From Methylotenera sp. (GTDB lineage Bacteria; Pseudomonadota; Gammaproteobacteria; Burkholderiales; Methylophilaceae), in assembly GCA_013816325.1 (NCBI GenBank), contig JACDEP010000029.1, positions 1 through 16,473 on the forward strand: a stretch of DNA of 16,473 bases. The letters are read 5' to 3'. The notes under the pieces were generated by a model that saw only the letters and a program-made list of their open reading frames with translations, ran no database searches and was not told the DNA's origin. Positions 7,159-13,743 of the stretch are shown here, piece by piece (within the stretch, counting starts at the first letter, position 1; every line of letters begins with the position of its first letter). The translations under genes and the position numbers were made by a program.

Positions 7159-7782
7159 ATGAAATTCAAATCACTTTGCGCGATTGTATTTGCATTCTTA
7201 ACAACGAGTCTCCCGCACTACGCATTTTCCGCGTATCAATACACCTATACCAGTGAGCCATTTCAACACGTCGAAAATGACTTTATCAGAGGCCACATCT
7301 ATAACATTTCTACAGACAGCTTTCTGAAGATCGTCATCACGAGCGACATCCCACTTACCACTTATATGACTGAACCTTTGGCGAATGCTACTTATGACTT
7401 CACTTTAGAGGGTTTCAACTATCGCGCCAAGTATGATGGTACTTACGGCGATACTTTTGTGGCATCCGACTTACTCATTCGCGATTTAGGCGCGGATGGT
7501 TTACCTACTAGCTGGTATCTTAACTACACCGAAACTTATTTCAGAAGCCCTGATAGGCAAGACAAAGACATGATTGGCTTTTATGCAGACGAAGAGTTGA
7601 CACAGTTTGGCCTGTCATCAAAGGTTGGTGATCACGTTCAGCATATTTATGCCGCAGGAGGTGCAGGACAATGGCAACTATCGCATATCTCACCTGTTCC
7701 GGAGCCTTCAGAATCGGTGATGTTCCTGGCCGGTCTAGGCATGCTGGGAATTTTGGCTAGACGTAAGTTTAAACAAAGTTAG
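7159..7782 (+). CDS. PEP-CTERM sorted secreted protein (207 aa), unknown function
   Basis: ATG at 7159 is chosen because GGAG lies 7 bases before it; the TTG-started extension from 7111 lacks a ribosome site and would bury the signal peptide. A Sec signal (MKFKSLCAIVFAFLTTSLPHY, cleavage likely near residue 24) opens the protein. The C-terminus has the sorting signal VPEPSESVMFLAGLG, a hydrophobic helix and ARRK. In the exosortase system such proteins are exported, then cut and anchored or released in bacteria that make exopolysaccharide. The middle (about 25-180) is rich in Tyr and Thr and resembles no domain I recognise. No exosortase is in the window. It is followed 49 bp later by a second PEP-CTERM gene, probably one operon. 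Confidence 0.85.
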   Translation: MKFKSLCAIVFAFLTTSLPHYAFSAYQYTYTSEPFQHVENDFIRGHIYNISTDSFLKIVITSDIPLTTYMTEPLANATYDFTLEGFNYRAKYDGTYGDTFVASDLLIRDLGADGLPTSWYLNYTETYFRSPDRQDKDMIGFYADEELTQFGLSSKVGDHVQHIYAAGGAGQWQLSHISPVPEPSESVMFLAGLGMLGILARRKFKQS

Positions 7783-7806
7783 CTTCAAATAAAGTTAACT
7801 TCAAAC
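7775..7806 (+). repeat. Contiguous 16-bp tandem duplication spanning a stop codon
   Basis: AAAGTTAGCTTCAAAT (7775-7790) is followed at once by AAAGTTAACTTCAAAC (7791-7806), with two differences in 16. The first copy contains the TAG stop of the upstream PEP-CTERM gene. It looks like a local duplication. Confidence 0.8.
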
Positions 7807-7831
7807 TACACTCACTTATGAAGGAGCTGCT

Positions 7832-8431
7832 ATGAAACGTTTAATCAATCTCGGTTTTCTTTTCCTCATATTAGCTGCTAGCCAGGTGCGTGCCACACCC
7901 ATGCTGGCAGGGAGCGTTAGCTTTGACGGCACTACTGACTTATTTACTTATACATACACATTAGATACATCGGAATTTGAAGGTAATATTGCTAATATCG
8001 ACATTTGGCAAAATATTGGCTTTAATTTCGATACTCCTTTCCCTGTTTCACACACCGAGCCATTGGGTTGGATGTTTGTACTCTCCGTAGGAAGCGTTGG
8101 AAATGGCCCATTTGGTAGCGAAGAAAATATCGCAGGTTCCTTTTGGTCATGGTGGAAAAACCCCGGGGATGTTGTCTACGATGACATCCAAACATTTTCT
8201 TTCACGACAGAAAGAAGCGTTACTACTTCGCGTGAGAATAATTATGGGTTGTATAACAACCATCGAATAATACCAACCGGATATATAGAAATTGGTCATA
8301 TCGTTGGGCCTGCATTGGTGGATATTAATGATCCAGTTTCACCCGTTCCAGAAAATGAAACTTATGCCATGATGATGGCAGGGTTGGGCGTATTGGGATT
8401 TATTGGACGCAGGAAACATCAAAGAACGTAG
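7832..8431 (+). CDS. PEP-CTERM sorted secreted protein (199 aa), VPENETYAM type
   Basis: AAGGAG lies 5 bases before ATG at 7832. The signal peptide is MKRLINLGFLFLILAASQVRA, with cleavage likely after ATP or nearby. The C-terminal tail is VPENETYAMMMAGLGVLGF then GRRK, the PEN variant of the PEP sorting motif that is common in betaproteobacteria. The mature middle part contains several Trp and Gly residues and repeated Phe/Tyr/Thr stretches typical of beta-rich extracellular proteins, but no named domain. It shares only the sorting logic with its upstream neighbour, not clear sequence similarity. Likely envelope or matrix associated; function unknown. Confidence 0.85.
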   Translation: MKRLINLGFLFLILAASQVRATPMLAGSVSFDGTTDLFTYTYTLDTSEFEGNIANIDIWQNIGFNFDTPFPVSHTEPLGWMFVLSVGSVGNGPFGSEENIAGSFWSWWKNPGDVVYDDIQTFSFTTERSVTTSRENNYGLYNNHRIIPTGYIEIGHIVGPALVDINDPVSPVPENETYAMMMAGLGVLGFIGRRKHQRT

Positions 8432-8586
8432 TATCTGTAAACCGTAATAATGTTCGTTTTGGGGACTTTCTCTCACTCGAGCATTCCAGTTAATAAATTT
8501 AAAATGGCAGCTTTGTGTAGTTAAGAGTGACGATTTTGAGCTGGAATCTTTGGGTGGTTTATATTGACATGAGTGCCTCTAACCGG

Positions 8587-8608
8587 AATATGCATTAGCA
8601 TGCATATT
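8587..8608. repeat. Perfect 9-bp inverted repeat
   Basis: AATATGCAT (8587-8595) and ATGCATATT (8600-8608) flank TAGC. It may be the end of the PEP-CTERM transcript or an operator. It lacks a T run on the plus strand, so a terminator call is not supported. Confidence 0.5.
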
Positions 8609-8660
8609 AAGAATGATTTTATAACCTCTAGAATATAACCATGGTTGTAATTCAACATTT

Positions 8661-8693
8661 TCCTACAAGTTAATCAGCCAAATTGTGATATTT
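8661..8693 (+). promoter_or_regulatory. Shared TCCTACA element, copy A (before acidic protein)
   Basis: TCCTACAAG, then TTAATCAGCCAAAT, then TGTGATATTT at the position of the second box. Over the first 24 bases (starting one base upstream) it agrees with the haemerythrin copy at 21 positions. It starts 112 bp before ATG at 8773. The GATATT at offset 26 could serve as a -10 box. Confidence 0.5.
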
Positions 8694-8772
8694 AAGTTAC
8701 TTCGCAACTCCTAAAATTCAGCATTGATCGTGACCTCAGCAAAACCACGATTCCTTAACTTAGGAGACTCCC

Positions 8773-9099
8773 ATGCACGCTATTACACCTCAAATTATTC
8801 CTACCATAATCAACCCGGCAATTCCGTCTGCGCTGATAAATCCATACCAAAAACATAGCCCGGCTAAAGGTGAGGAGCTAGATGAATTTATCAATGGTAC
8901 AGATGAGGAAGATGACGACTATGAACAGACTGAAAGTACGATAAATCAACCCAAAACCAAGTTTCCTGACGATGATTCCAATACAGGCGACAATCCTACT
9001 TACCCGGAGACTGATGAAGTTGTCGCTGAAGATGGTGATGACGAGGATGAAGATGACGATGACGATGACGATGAAATTGTGACAAGTATAGGCAACTAG
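8773..9099 (+). CDS. Highly acidic small protein (108 aa), unknown function
   Basis: AGGAG lies 6 bases before ATG. The first 28 residues are Pro/Ile-rich and uncharged (ITPQIIPTIINPAIPSAL); from about residue 35 onward the chain is Asp/Glu-rich and probably disordered. I count 34 acidic residues in 108, including a run of seven Asp near the C-terminus encoded by alternating GAT and GAC codons. There is no signal peptide or cysteine. It could bind cations or basic proteins, or act as a disordered stress protein; I do not recognise a family. Its upstream region carries the element shared with the haemerythrin gene, and it ends in a strong terminator shared with the opposing asmA gene. Confidence 0.72.
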   Translation: MHAITPQIIPTIINPAIPSALINPYQKHSPAKGEELDEFINGTDEEDDDYEQTESTINQPKTKFPDDDSNTGDNPTYPETDEVVAEDGDDEDEDDDDDDDEIVTSIGN

Positions 9100-9108
9100 G
9101 TCATCAAT

Positions 9109-9136
9109 AATTAAAGGAGCTTAGGCTCCTTTAATT
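9109..9136. terminator. Bidirectional intrinsic terminator between acidic protein and AsmA genes
   Basis: AATTAAAGGAGC (9109-9120) and GCTCCTTTAATT (9125-9136) make a perfect 12-bp stem with loop TTAG. The plus strand continues into TTATTT. It sits exactly between convergent stop codons (9099 and 9137) and can end both transcripts. Confidence 0.88.
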
Positions 9137-11362
9137 TTATTTAGGCTGTATCGTCTCGGTAATTTTTTTCGTACTATCATTTACATTAGTTGGCTTTTGA
9201 TTGCTGACCTCATTGCTAGTTTTGCTCCCATCTCTGTCGCTCGATTTTTTGCTATTTTTAGTGTTGGAAGTAGCAGTCATGTCTTTCTTGAGTGCATTAT
9301 TTTTTTTCAGTGATTGCTGTAATTCCCCTAAAGTTTGTGCACAATCTGCACGTTTTTCTTTATCCGTGGCAGATCCGGGGTCAAGGAACGGAATGATAGC
9401 GGCGAGTGGGTTAACAAAGGCCAGCAATAGCCCACCAGCTACTCTTGCAGCAATAGGGGCTGGTTCCGCCGACACCTTAGGATTAAGAAAAGTACCGGTT
9501 ACTTTAAGCGGTGAACGTACAGTAAATGGTGAAAAGTTTTTAGGCTCAGCGGCAACTTTTAAATCTAGGCTTTCTTCACCCATATTAACTTTGCCATCAA
9601 CCACTACAGTAGTTACAGACGTATCAATCAATGCAACATTCGGTTTGAAGATACCTTGACTAGCTTTGAAATCCAATACGGCACATTGCATTTTAAGATT
9701 ATTATCCCCCTTAACTAGTAAACCCACGGCCTGTGCAATATCTAAGCCTACCGCTTCAACAATCAGATGTGATATCTCACCATTTTTAACAAATATTGAA
9801 AGGTCACCATTGAGCGTACGCAACAGTTCGGCAGTAGAGATTCCTTTACCCTTAAGGTTTGCTTTACCATTAATTGAGCCAGTCACATAGGCTTCTGCCG
9901 TTTCATTTTTGTGTTCTTTTTTAGCTTTTTCTTTTCTGGCATCTGAAATGGTGAGCCATTTTTTCAAATCAATATCTTTAACGACTAAATTTATACCCCA
10001 ATCGGGTTTAGGTTTATTAGGATCCTTTAGCTCTTGAGGGTTTTTAATATTTTGTTTTTGATCATGCGCATCAATGAAGATATCACCGGCAATACTGCCA
10101 TCAGCCGTTTTTGCATAAAGCTTAGCTAAAGATAGCTTATTTTTATTAAGTGCTAAACTTGCTTTTAGAGGGGTGAGCGGTTCTTTAAAGGCGTTACCTA
10201 AATCCACATAATCAATATCAACACTAATTTTTGCATTCATTCGATTATAAGTAGCGAAATCTAAAGGCTTATCAGGAAAAATACGTTGGCGAACCTTGCC
10301 GTCGATGGTTTCATTCCCGAAAGCCGGGGCTAAATCAGCCAAGAAAAACCGTTTTCCTTTGAGTTCGCCGGTTAGCATGGATTTTTCCGGCTGAGTGTCA
10401 TACCTAAAGTGCCCGTATAAATCGCTACGTCCTACATGGGCGGAGTTAACTGCTATTTGCCACCCATCCGGATTCTTAGCCACTCCAGCAACGATTTTAA
10501 AATCTGTCGTATTAGGCAACGTAATGCTTAAAAGATCGCCTAAGTCCCCTAAAGACGGGCCATGGATGATTAACTGGCCTTTGATGTTCTGTTCACCGAA
10601 AAGATTAAATACCGAACCATTAAAGGTCATATACATCTTGCCATATTGCAGCCAACCTTTGGACGAAATGGGAGAGGAGTTTTTATCCTGACTGGCAATA
10701 GGCAAAAATCCATTCGTCATAAGTTCGCTCTTTAATTTACGATCGCGAAAATCGCCATGTATTTTTACTTTAGAAATAGGATGTGCATTCTTTTGTCCTT
10801 CATCAGTAGTGAATTCGATAAGCACATCGGCAGTAGTCAAGCTATCCTTCACATAGGCCTGGCCTTCTTTAATGGCTAAAGCTTGAATAATAGGGAAGGG
10901 CCGGATGGGGTCGTTAGGGTCTTTTTTGAATTGCCAAGTGGATTTACCGTCTTTCTGGCGCGTTAGATGTGCCTCAACCTTATTAGCCTTGATGGATTTG
11001 ATGACATAAGAATCGCCAGGCTTAATATTCCATAAATCACTGTAGCGCAGCCGAAGTTCTATGTCATGAGCATCTACAAGGTTAGGCTCGGTAAAACCTT
11101 GCGGGGCCGATATCCATAACCCACCAGCTTCAAGGTGAATACCGCCTATTAGACGTAACTTGAACGGACCATCGATCCTGACGGTGCGTTCCATCCTCTT
11201 TTCCATAAAATCATGTAAAGGTTTTTTTAAGAATGGCCAACCGAGAGCTTCACAAATGGCAATCATCAATATCAATAATAAAAAAAATACACCTGTGTAA
11301 AACAGTAATTTATTCGTTTTAATTTTATTGGATATCAGCATTGAAGATGTCATCTCATTCAT
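9137..11362 (-). CDS. AsmA-family protein
   Basis: The 741 residues start with a short cytoplasmic stretch and one membrane helix (about 19-41, LLFYTGVFFLLLILMIAIC), followed by a long periplasmic beta-rich part. The block DGPFKLRLIGGIHLEAGGLWIS (about 64-85) and the C-terminal region (about 485-650, with GKGISTAELLRTLNGDLSIF and DGKVNMGEESLDLKVAAEP) are typical of AsmA. AsmA/TamB/YhdP-type proteins are thought to bridge the envelope and carry phospholipids or affect outer-membrane assembly. The final 75 or so residues are a Lys/Asn/Ser/Thr-rich hydrophilic tail that is probably disordered and not part of the fold. No clear ribosome site precedes ATG at 11362; ATGs at codons 4 and 8 are also possible. 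It lies downstream of the haemerythrin gene on the same strand, separated by a terminator. Confidence 0.85.
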   Translation of the reverse strand: MNEMTSSMLISNKIKTNKLLFYTGVFFLLLILMIAICEALGWPFLKKPLHDFMEKRMERTVRIDGPFKLRLIGGIHLEAGGLWISAPQGFTEPNLVDAHDIELRLRYSDLWNIKPGDSYVIKSIKANKVEAHLTRQKDGKSTWQFKKDPNDPIRPFPIIQALAIKEGQAYVKDSLTTADVLIEFTTDEGQKNAHPISKVKIHGDFRDRKLKSELMTNGFLPIASQDKNSSPISSKGWLQYGKMYMTFNGSVFNLFGEQNIKGQLIIHGPSLGDLGDLLSITLPNTTDFKIVAGVAKNPDGWQIAVNSAHVGRSDLYGHFRYDTQPEKSMLTGELKGKRFFLADLAPAFGNETIDGKVRQRIFPDKPLDFATYNRMNAKISVDIDYVDLGNAFKEPLTPLKASLALNKNKLSLAKLYAKTADGSIAGDIFIDAHDQKQNIKNPQELKDPNKPKPDWGINLVVKDIDLKKWLTISDARKEKAKKEHKNETAEAYVTGSINGKANLKGKGISTAELLRTLNGDLSIFVKNGEISHLIVEAVGLDIAQAVGLLVKGDNNLKMQCAVLDFKASQGIFKPNVALIDTSVTTVVVDGKVNMGEESLDLKVAAEPKNFSPFTVRSPLKVTGTFLNPKVSAEPAPIAARVAGGLLLAFVNPLAAIIPFLDPGSATDKEKRADCAQTLGELQQSLKKNNALKKDMTATSNTKNSKKSSDRDGSKTSNEVSNQKPTNVNDSTKKITETIQPK

Positions 11363-11373
11363 TTGATTGGATC

Positions 11374-11408
11374 AAAAAGACAAATAGCCCACGGCAAAGC
11401 CGTGAGCT
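11374..11408 (-). terminator. Intrinsic terminator after the haemerythrin gene
   Basis: Arms CACGGC (11390-11395) and GCCGTG (11399-11404) with loop AAA extend after one mismatch by AGC/GCT. Read on the minus strand the hairpin is followed by ATTTGTCTTTTT, a fair T-rich tract. It lies between the haemerythrin stop and the asmA start. Confidence 0.7.
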
Positions 11409-11464
11409 GATTTGAGGTACGCAAGCAATATGCTTGGCAAGGTTACCTTATTTAAGACTAATAA

Positions 11465-12043
11465 TTAATGTTTTTTGCTAGCGGCTTCAACAGCAGTTTC
11501 CTTCAATGATTCGAGGTTAACTCCGGTAGTTCCTTCCAGTTTTGTCATGAGCTCTTCTTTTTTCATTTTTAACTGAAGCCCAAGTTCATTCAAATCAACC
11601 TTTGCCTTACGTACTTTAGGAAACATTTCCTTTTCTTCTTCTTCCACATGATGGTCTATGTATTCGCCTAGTACGGTCACTTTGGCATCATACATTTCAT
11701 CATCAGGACTCATGGTCTGAATTTGGGCAATGAGGTCTTTAGCGGTGTCGTGCTCAACCTCAGCTTCATTTAATAAGTCATCATCATCAATAGCCATGCG
11801 TGCAGCTGGATAGAAGATTTCTTCTTCAACCATCGCATGCACAATTAATTCCATACAGATTTGATTGGCAATTTCGACTTTACTGTCATCATCTTTTTCG
11901 GAAAGCTTCTCAAATTCTTTAAATAATTTTTTAACTTTTGCGTGATCTTCTTTTAGAAGAGAAATAGCATCTTTATTAGCAGATACCCCAGCAGATTTGC
12001 GTGAGGCGATAGATTTGGTTAGGGTAGCTTTAGTAGTTTGCAT
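11465..12043 (-). CDS. Haemerythrin HHE domain protein
   Basis: This 192-residue soluble protein has the four-helix haemerythrin pattern: His34 (KEDHAKV), His69 with Glu73 (HAMVEEEIFYP), His98 (VEHDTAKD) and His131/His132 with Glu135/Glu136 (YIDHHVEEEEKEMFP). These are the di-iron ligands of the family. After about residue 150 comes a charged helix and a Lys/Ala-rich tail. Such proteins bind O2 or iron, or respond to oxidative or NO stress; which one applies here is unknown. AAAGGA precedes ATG at 12043. The upstream region carries copy B of the shared TCCTACA element, placing it with the stress-type genes rather than the NsrR block. Confidence 0.9.
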   Translation of the reverse strand: MQTTKATLTKSIASRKSAGVSANKDAISLLKEDHAKVKKLFKEFEKLSEKDDDSKVEIANQICMELIVHAMVEEEIFYPAARMAIDDDDLLNEAEVEHDTAKDLIAQIQTMSPDDEMYDAKVTVLGEYIDHHVEEEEKEMFPKVRKAKVDLNELGLQLKMKKEELMTKLEGTTGVNLESLKETAVEAASKKH

Positions 12044-12114
12044 TACGATATCCTTTAAATTTTAATTAAATTCCTAATTTACCAGTTGCTTATAGTGAAA
12101 CTAATGATTTTTAA

Positions 12115-12147
12115 GTAGTAGAGGATTTAGCTGATTACTTTGTAGGA
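12115..12147 (-). promoter_or_regulatory. Shared TCCTACA element, copy B (before haemerythrin)
   Basis: On the minus strand: TCCTACAAAG, then TAATCAGCTAAAT, then CCTCTACTAC at the second-box position. It starts 104 bp before ATG at 12043. Its first bases also form half of the palindrome AGGAAATTTCCT (12144-12155). Confidence 0.5.
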
Positions 12148-12180
12148 AATTTCCTTCATAGCCATCAATGCCATATCCTA

Positions 12181-13044
12181 TTATCCATTCACTACTTCGC
12201 CTCCATTTAAATGAAGAATCTGCCCAGTCATGTAAGAGGAGTCTTTACATGCGAGATAAACATAAGCAGGGCCCATTTCACCCGGCTGCCCAACGCGCTT
12301 CAAAGGCACATCGCTGCCATGCTCACTCACTCTTTTATCGCCAAAGCTAGCAGGTATCAATGGGGTCCAGATTGGACCAGGAGCAACGGCATTCACATAG
12401 ATTTTTTTATCAGCTAATTGCTGGGAAAGCGAGCGGGTGAAGCTCACGATAGCACCTTTGGTTGCAGAGTAATCAAGCAGTCCTGCGCTACCGCGATACG
12501 CAGTGACAGAAGTTGTATTAATAATATGGCTGTCTTCTTTAAGATGAGGAAGGGCGGCTTTTACCAGATAAAACATGGCAAAAATGTTAACCCTAAAGGT
12601 TTCCTCAAGCTGTTCTTGCGTAATTTCAGTAATACTGTCTTGAGGATATTGAACGGCAGCATTATTGACTACAATATCTAGCTTAGAAAATTCACTGATT
12701 GTCTTCTCCACAAGTTGCTGGCATAAAATTTCATTGCTGATATCTCCTGCAACAAGCAAGCATTTGTGTCCTGCTGCCTCTACCAAATCCTTAGTTTCTT
12801 CAGCATCTTGATGTTCGTTCAAATAAGCAATCACTACATCAGCGCCTTCAACAGCATAATGTACTGCAACAGCGCGACCAATACCGCTGTCTCCACCTGT
12901 GATAATTGCAACTTTCCCTTCTAACTTATTTGATCCAACATAGTTTTGGTTTATAAAAATCGGCTGTGGATGCATCTTGCTTTCTAACCCTGGCTGAACC
13001 TCTTGGTGTTGGGGCGGATTGACTGCTTTTTCGGTCGTTTCCAT
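12181..13044 (-). CDS. Short-chain dehydrogenase/reductase of the general-stress (YghA/YhdF-like) type
   Basis: This 287-residue classical SDR carries an N-terminal extension of about 40 residues rich in Pro and Gln (HPQPIFINQNYVGSNKLEGK), typical of the YghA/YdaD/YhdF group. The NAD(P) motif is TGGDSGIG (49-56), Asp101 lies in the AGDIS segment, NNAA is at 127-130, and the catalytic residues are Ser179, Tyr192 and Lys196 (YSATKGA). PGPIWT follows. The substrate is probably an aldehyde, ketone or sugar alcohol, but cannot be read from the sequence. AAGGAG stands before ATG at 13044. It follows the hydrophilin-like gene on the same strand across a terminator and shows no separate copy of the shared element, so it may depend on read-through. 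Confidence 0.92.
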   Translation of the reverse strand: METTEKAVNPPQHQEVQPGLESKMHPQPIFINQNYVGSNKLEGKVAIITGGDSGIGRAVAVHYAVEGADVVIAYLNEHQDAEETKDLVEAAGHKCLLVAGDISNEILCQQLVEKTISEFSKLDIVVNNAAVQYPQDSITEITQEQLEETFRVNIFAMFYLVKAALPHLKEDSHIINTTSVTAYRGSAGLLDYSATKGAIVSFTRSLSQQLADKKIYVNAVAPGPIWTPLIPASFGDKRVSEHGSDVPLKRVGQPGEMGPAYVYLACKDSSYMTGQILHLNGGEVVNG

Positions 13045-13082
13045 CGTTGTTCTCCTTCAATGCAAAAAAACGACAAGCAAAA

Positions 13083-13104
13083 AAGGGAGGTTTAACGCTC
13101 CCTT
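13083..13104 (-). terminator. Intrinsic terminator after the hydrophilin-like gene
   Basis: AAGGGAG (13083-13089) and CTCCCTT (13098-13104) form a 7-bp stem with an 8-base loop. Read on the minus strand it is followed by a run of T, a standard intrinsic terminator. It separates the 67-residue gene from the SDR gene. Confidence 0.82.
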
Positions 13105-13112
13105 GATTTTAT

Positions 13113-13141
13113 AAAAACTGCTAATTTAATTAGCGGTTTTT
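13113..13141 (-). repeat. Long near-perfect inverted repeat containing the hydrophilin stop codon
   Basis: AAAAAC and GCTAATT (13113-13126) pair with AATTAGC and GTTTTT (13128-13141) with one internal mismatch (C-A on the minus-strand RNA; a U-G wobble on the plus). The TAA stop at 13130-13132 is inside the stem. It may protect the 3' end of the message or assist termination. Confidence 0.65.
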
Positions 13142-13333
13142 ATGGCTTTGGCTGCCAGCTTTTGCATGCTGCTCGCTAGAACCGCCACGAGTGCCTGAAC
13201 CAGAACTTGAGCCTTTATGGCTTTCGCTACCAGCTTTACCCCCTGAACCTTGCTGACTTTTTGAGCCACTGCCAGATTGGTTTTGTTGAGGACTTGAACT
13301 ACCTTGCTTAGATTTTTGTGAATCAGAACTCAT
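13130..13333 (-). CDS. Ser/Gly-rich hydrophilin-like stress protein (67 aa)
   Basis: The product has 22 Ser and 13 Gly in 67 residues, with Gln, Lys and His making most of the rest; it has no Cys, Trp, Tyr or Phe and no signal peptide. It should be disordered and heat-stable. The stretches GGKAGSESHKGS and SSEQHAKAGSQSHK resemble repeats of the KGG/YciG and GsiB type of stress-induced hydrophilins, but the match is by eye only. AGGAG lies 7 bases before ATG at 13333. Copy D of the shared element is 114 bp upstream and the SDR gene follows, which fits a water-stress or general-stress role by inference. Confidence 0.75.
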   Translation of the reverse strand: MSSDSQKSKQGSSSPQQNQSGSGSKSQQGSGGKAGSESHKGSSSGSGTRGGSSEQHAKAGSQSHKNR

Positions 13334-13414
13334 TTAAATCTCCTAGATAATTAAACATGATGCATTTATGATTTAGTGCACCGTGAATACATTCTATAAG
13401 TCTGATTTCATTAG

Positions 13415-13447
13415 CTTTATAGGATGTTCTCCTAAACATGTGTAGGA
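13415..13447 (-). promoter_or_regulatory. Shared TCCTACA element, copy D (before hydrophilin)
   Basis: On the minus strand TCCTACACATG starts at 13447 and TCCTATAAAG starts 23 bp later at 13424. The first part is an imperfect palindrome (TCCTA, ACATGT core, TAGGA). It lies 114 bp before ATG at 13333. Confidence 0.55.
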
Positions 13448-13572
13448 ATGCATTGATTGGTTTAGATGATTTCTTTTGCCTTTACCGATGAAATAAACCA
13501 TTGAATGTACCGAAGTTATTGTCTTCATTCATGGCAAAATCTTGAAAATTCGCGAAGTACTAGTAAAAAAAA

Positions 13573-13605
13573 TCCTACAAGCAAATAAGCCATATTCCTA
13601 TAAAG
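13573..13605 (+). promoter_or_regulatory. Shared TCCTACA element, copy C (before the 57-residue gene)
   Basis: TCCTACAAG starts at 13573, followed by CAAATAAGCCATAT, and TCCTATAAAG starts exactly 23 bp on at 13596, as in copy D. The middle segment AATAAGCCATAT matches copy A (AATCAGCCAAAT). It lies 171 bp before ATG at 13744, with the hairpin at 13682 in between. Confidence 0.55.
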
Positions 13606-13681
13606 AAATAATTTTTAAGCGGGTAATCTTCAAATGTCGCGTTTGAGTGAATTTCAAATTTATTCCATAACAAGACAAACA

Positions 13682-13706
13682 CGGCAGCCTTAAAGGCTGC
13701 CGTTTG
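13682..13706 (+). terminator. GC-rich hairpin, orphan terminator or leader attenuator
   Basis: CGGCAGCC (13682-13689) and GGCTGCCG (13695-13702) make a perfect 8-bp stem with loop TTAAA, followed by TTTG; outer CAAA/TTTG can add pairs. On the minus strand it is followed by TGTTTGTCTTGTT. No protein gene ends here on either strand. It lies in the leader of the gene at 13744. Confidence 0.65.
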
Positions 13707-13743
13707 CATGTACACCCGCTTATTTTCAAAAGGAGTAATTCAA

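Larger units (their letters stand above)
8432..8772 (+). other. Intergenic region upstream of the acidic protein
   Basis: No gene was found in these 341 bases. It contains ATTCCAG/CTGGAAT arms (8483-8489 and 8541-8547), a TTGACA at 8564-8569 without a good -10, the perfect inverted repeat at 8587-8608, a 10-bp palindrome AACCATGGTT at 8637-8646, and the shared TCCTACA element at 8661. Confidence 0.55.
13334..13743. other. Divergent intergenic region with two shared elements and an orphan hairpin
   Basis: No protein gene was found in about 410 bases. It holds copy D (minus strand, facing the hydrophilin), copy C (plus strand, facing the 57-residue gene), separated TGGTTTA/TAAACCA arms (about 13458-13500), and a GC-rich hairpin at 13682-13702. 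A short untranslated RNA between copy C and that hairpin is possible. Confidence 0.5.

Noticed and set aside
8564..8593. Sigma-70 promoter from the perfect TTGACA at 8564
   Set aside because: No acceptable -10 box lies 16-18 bp downstream; the best candidates match only three of six bases.
8637..8646. 10-bp palindrome AACCATGGTT as operator
   Set aside because: A short palindrome of this size is expected by chance and no second copy or promoter context supports it.
9201..9890. Plus-strand open frames inside asmA
   Set aside because: They are antisense shadows of the AsmA reading frame without ribosome sites or familiar motifs.
13708..13743. Upstream ATG start for the 57-residue protein
   Set aside because: It lies directly after the hairpin with no ribosome site, whereas ATG at 13744 follows AAAGGAG.
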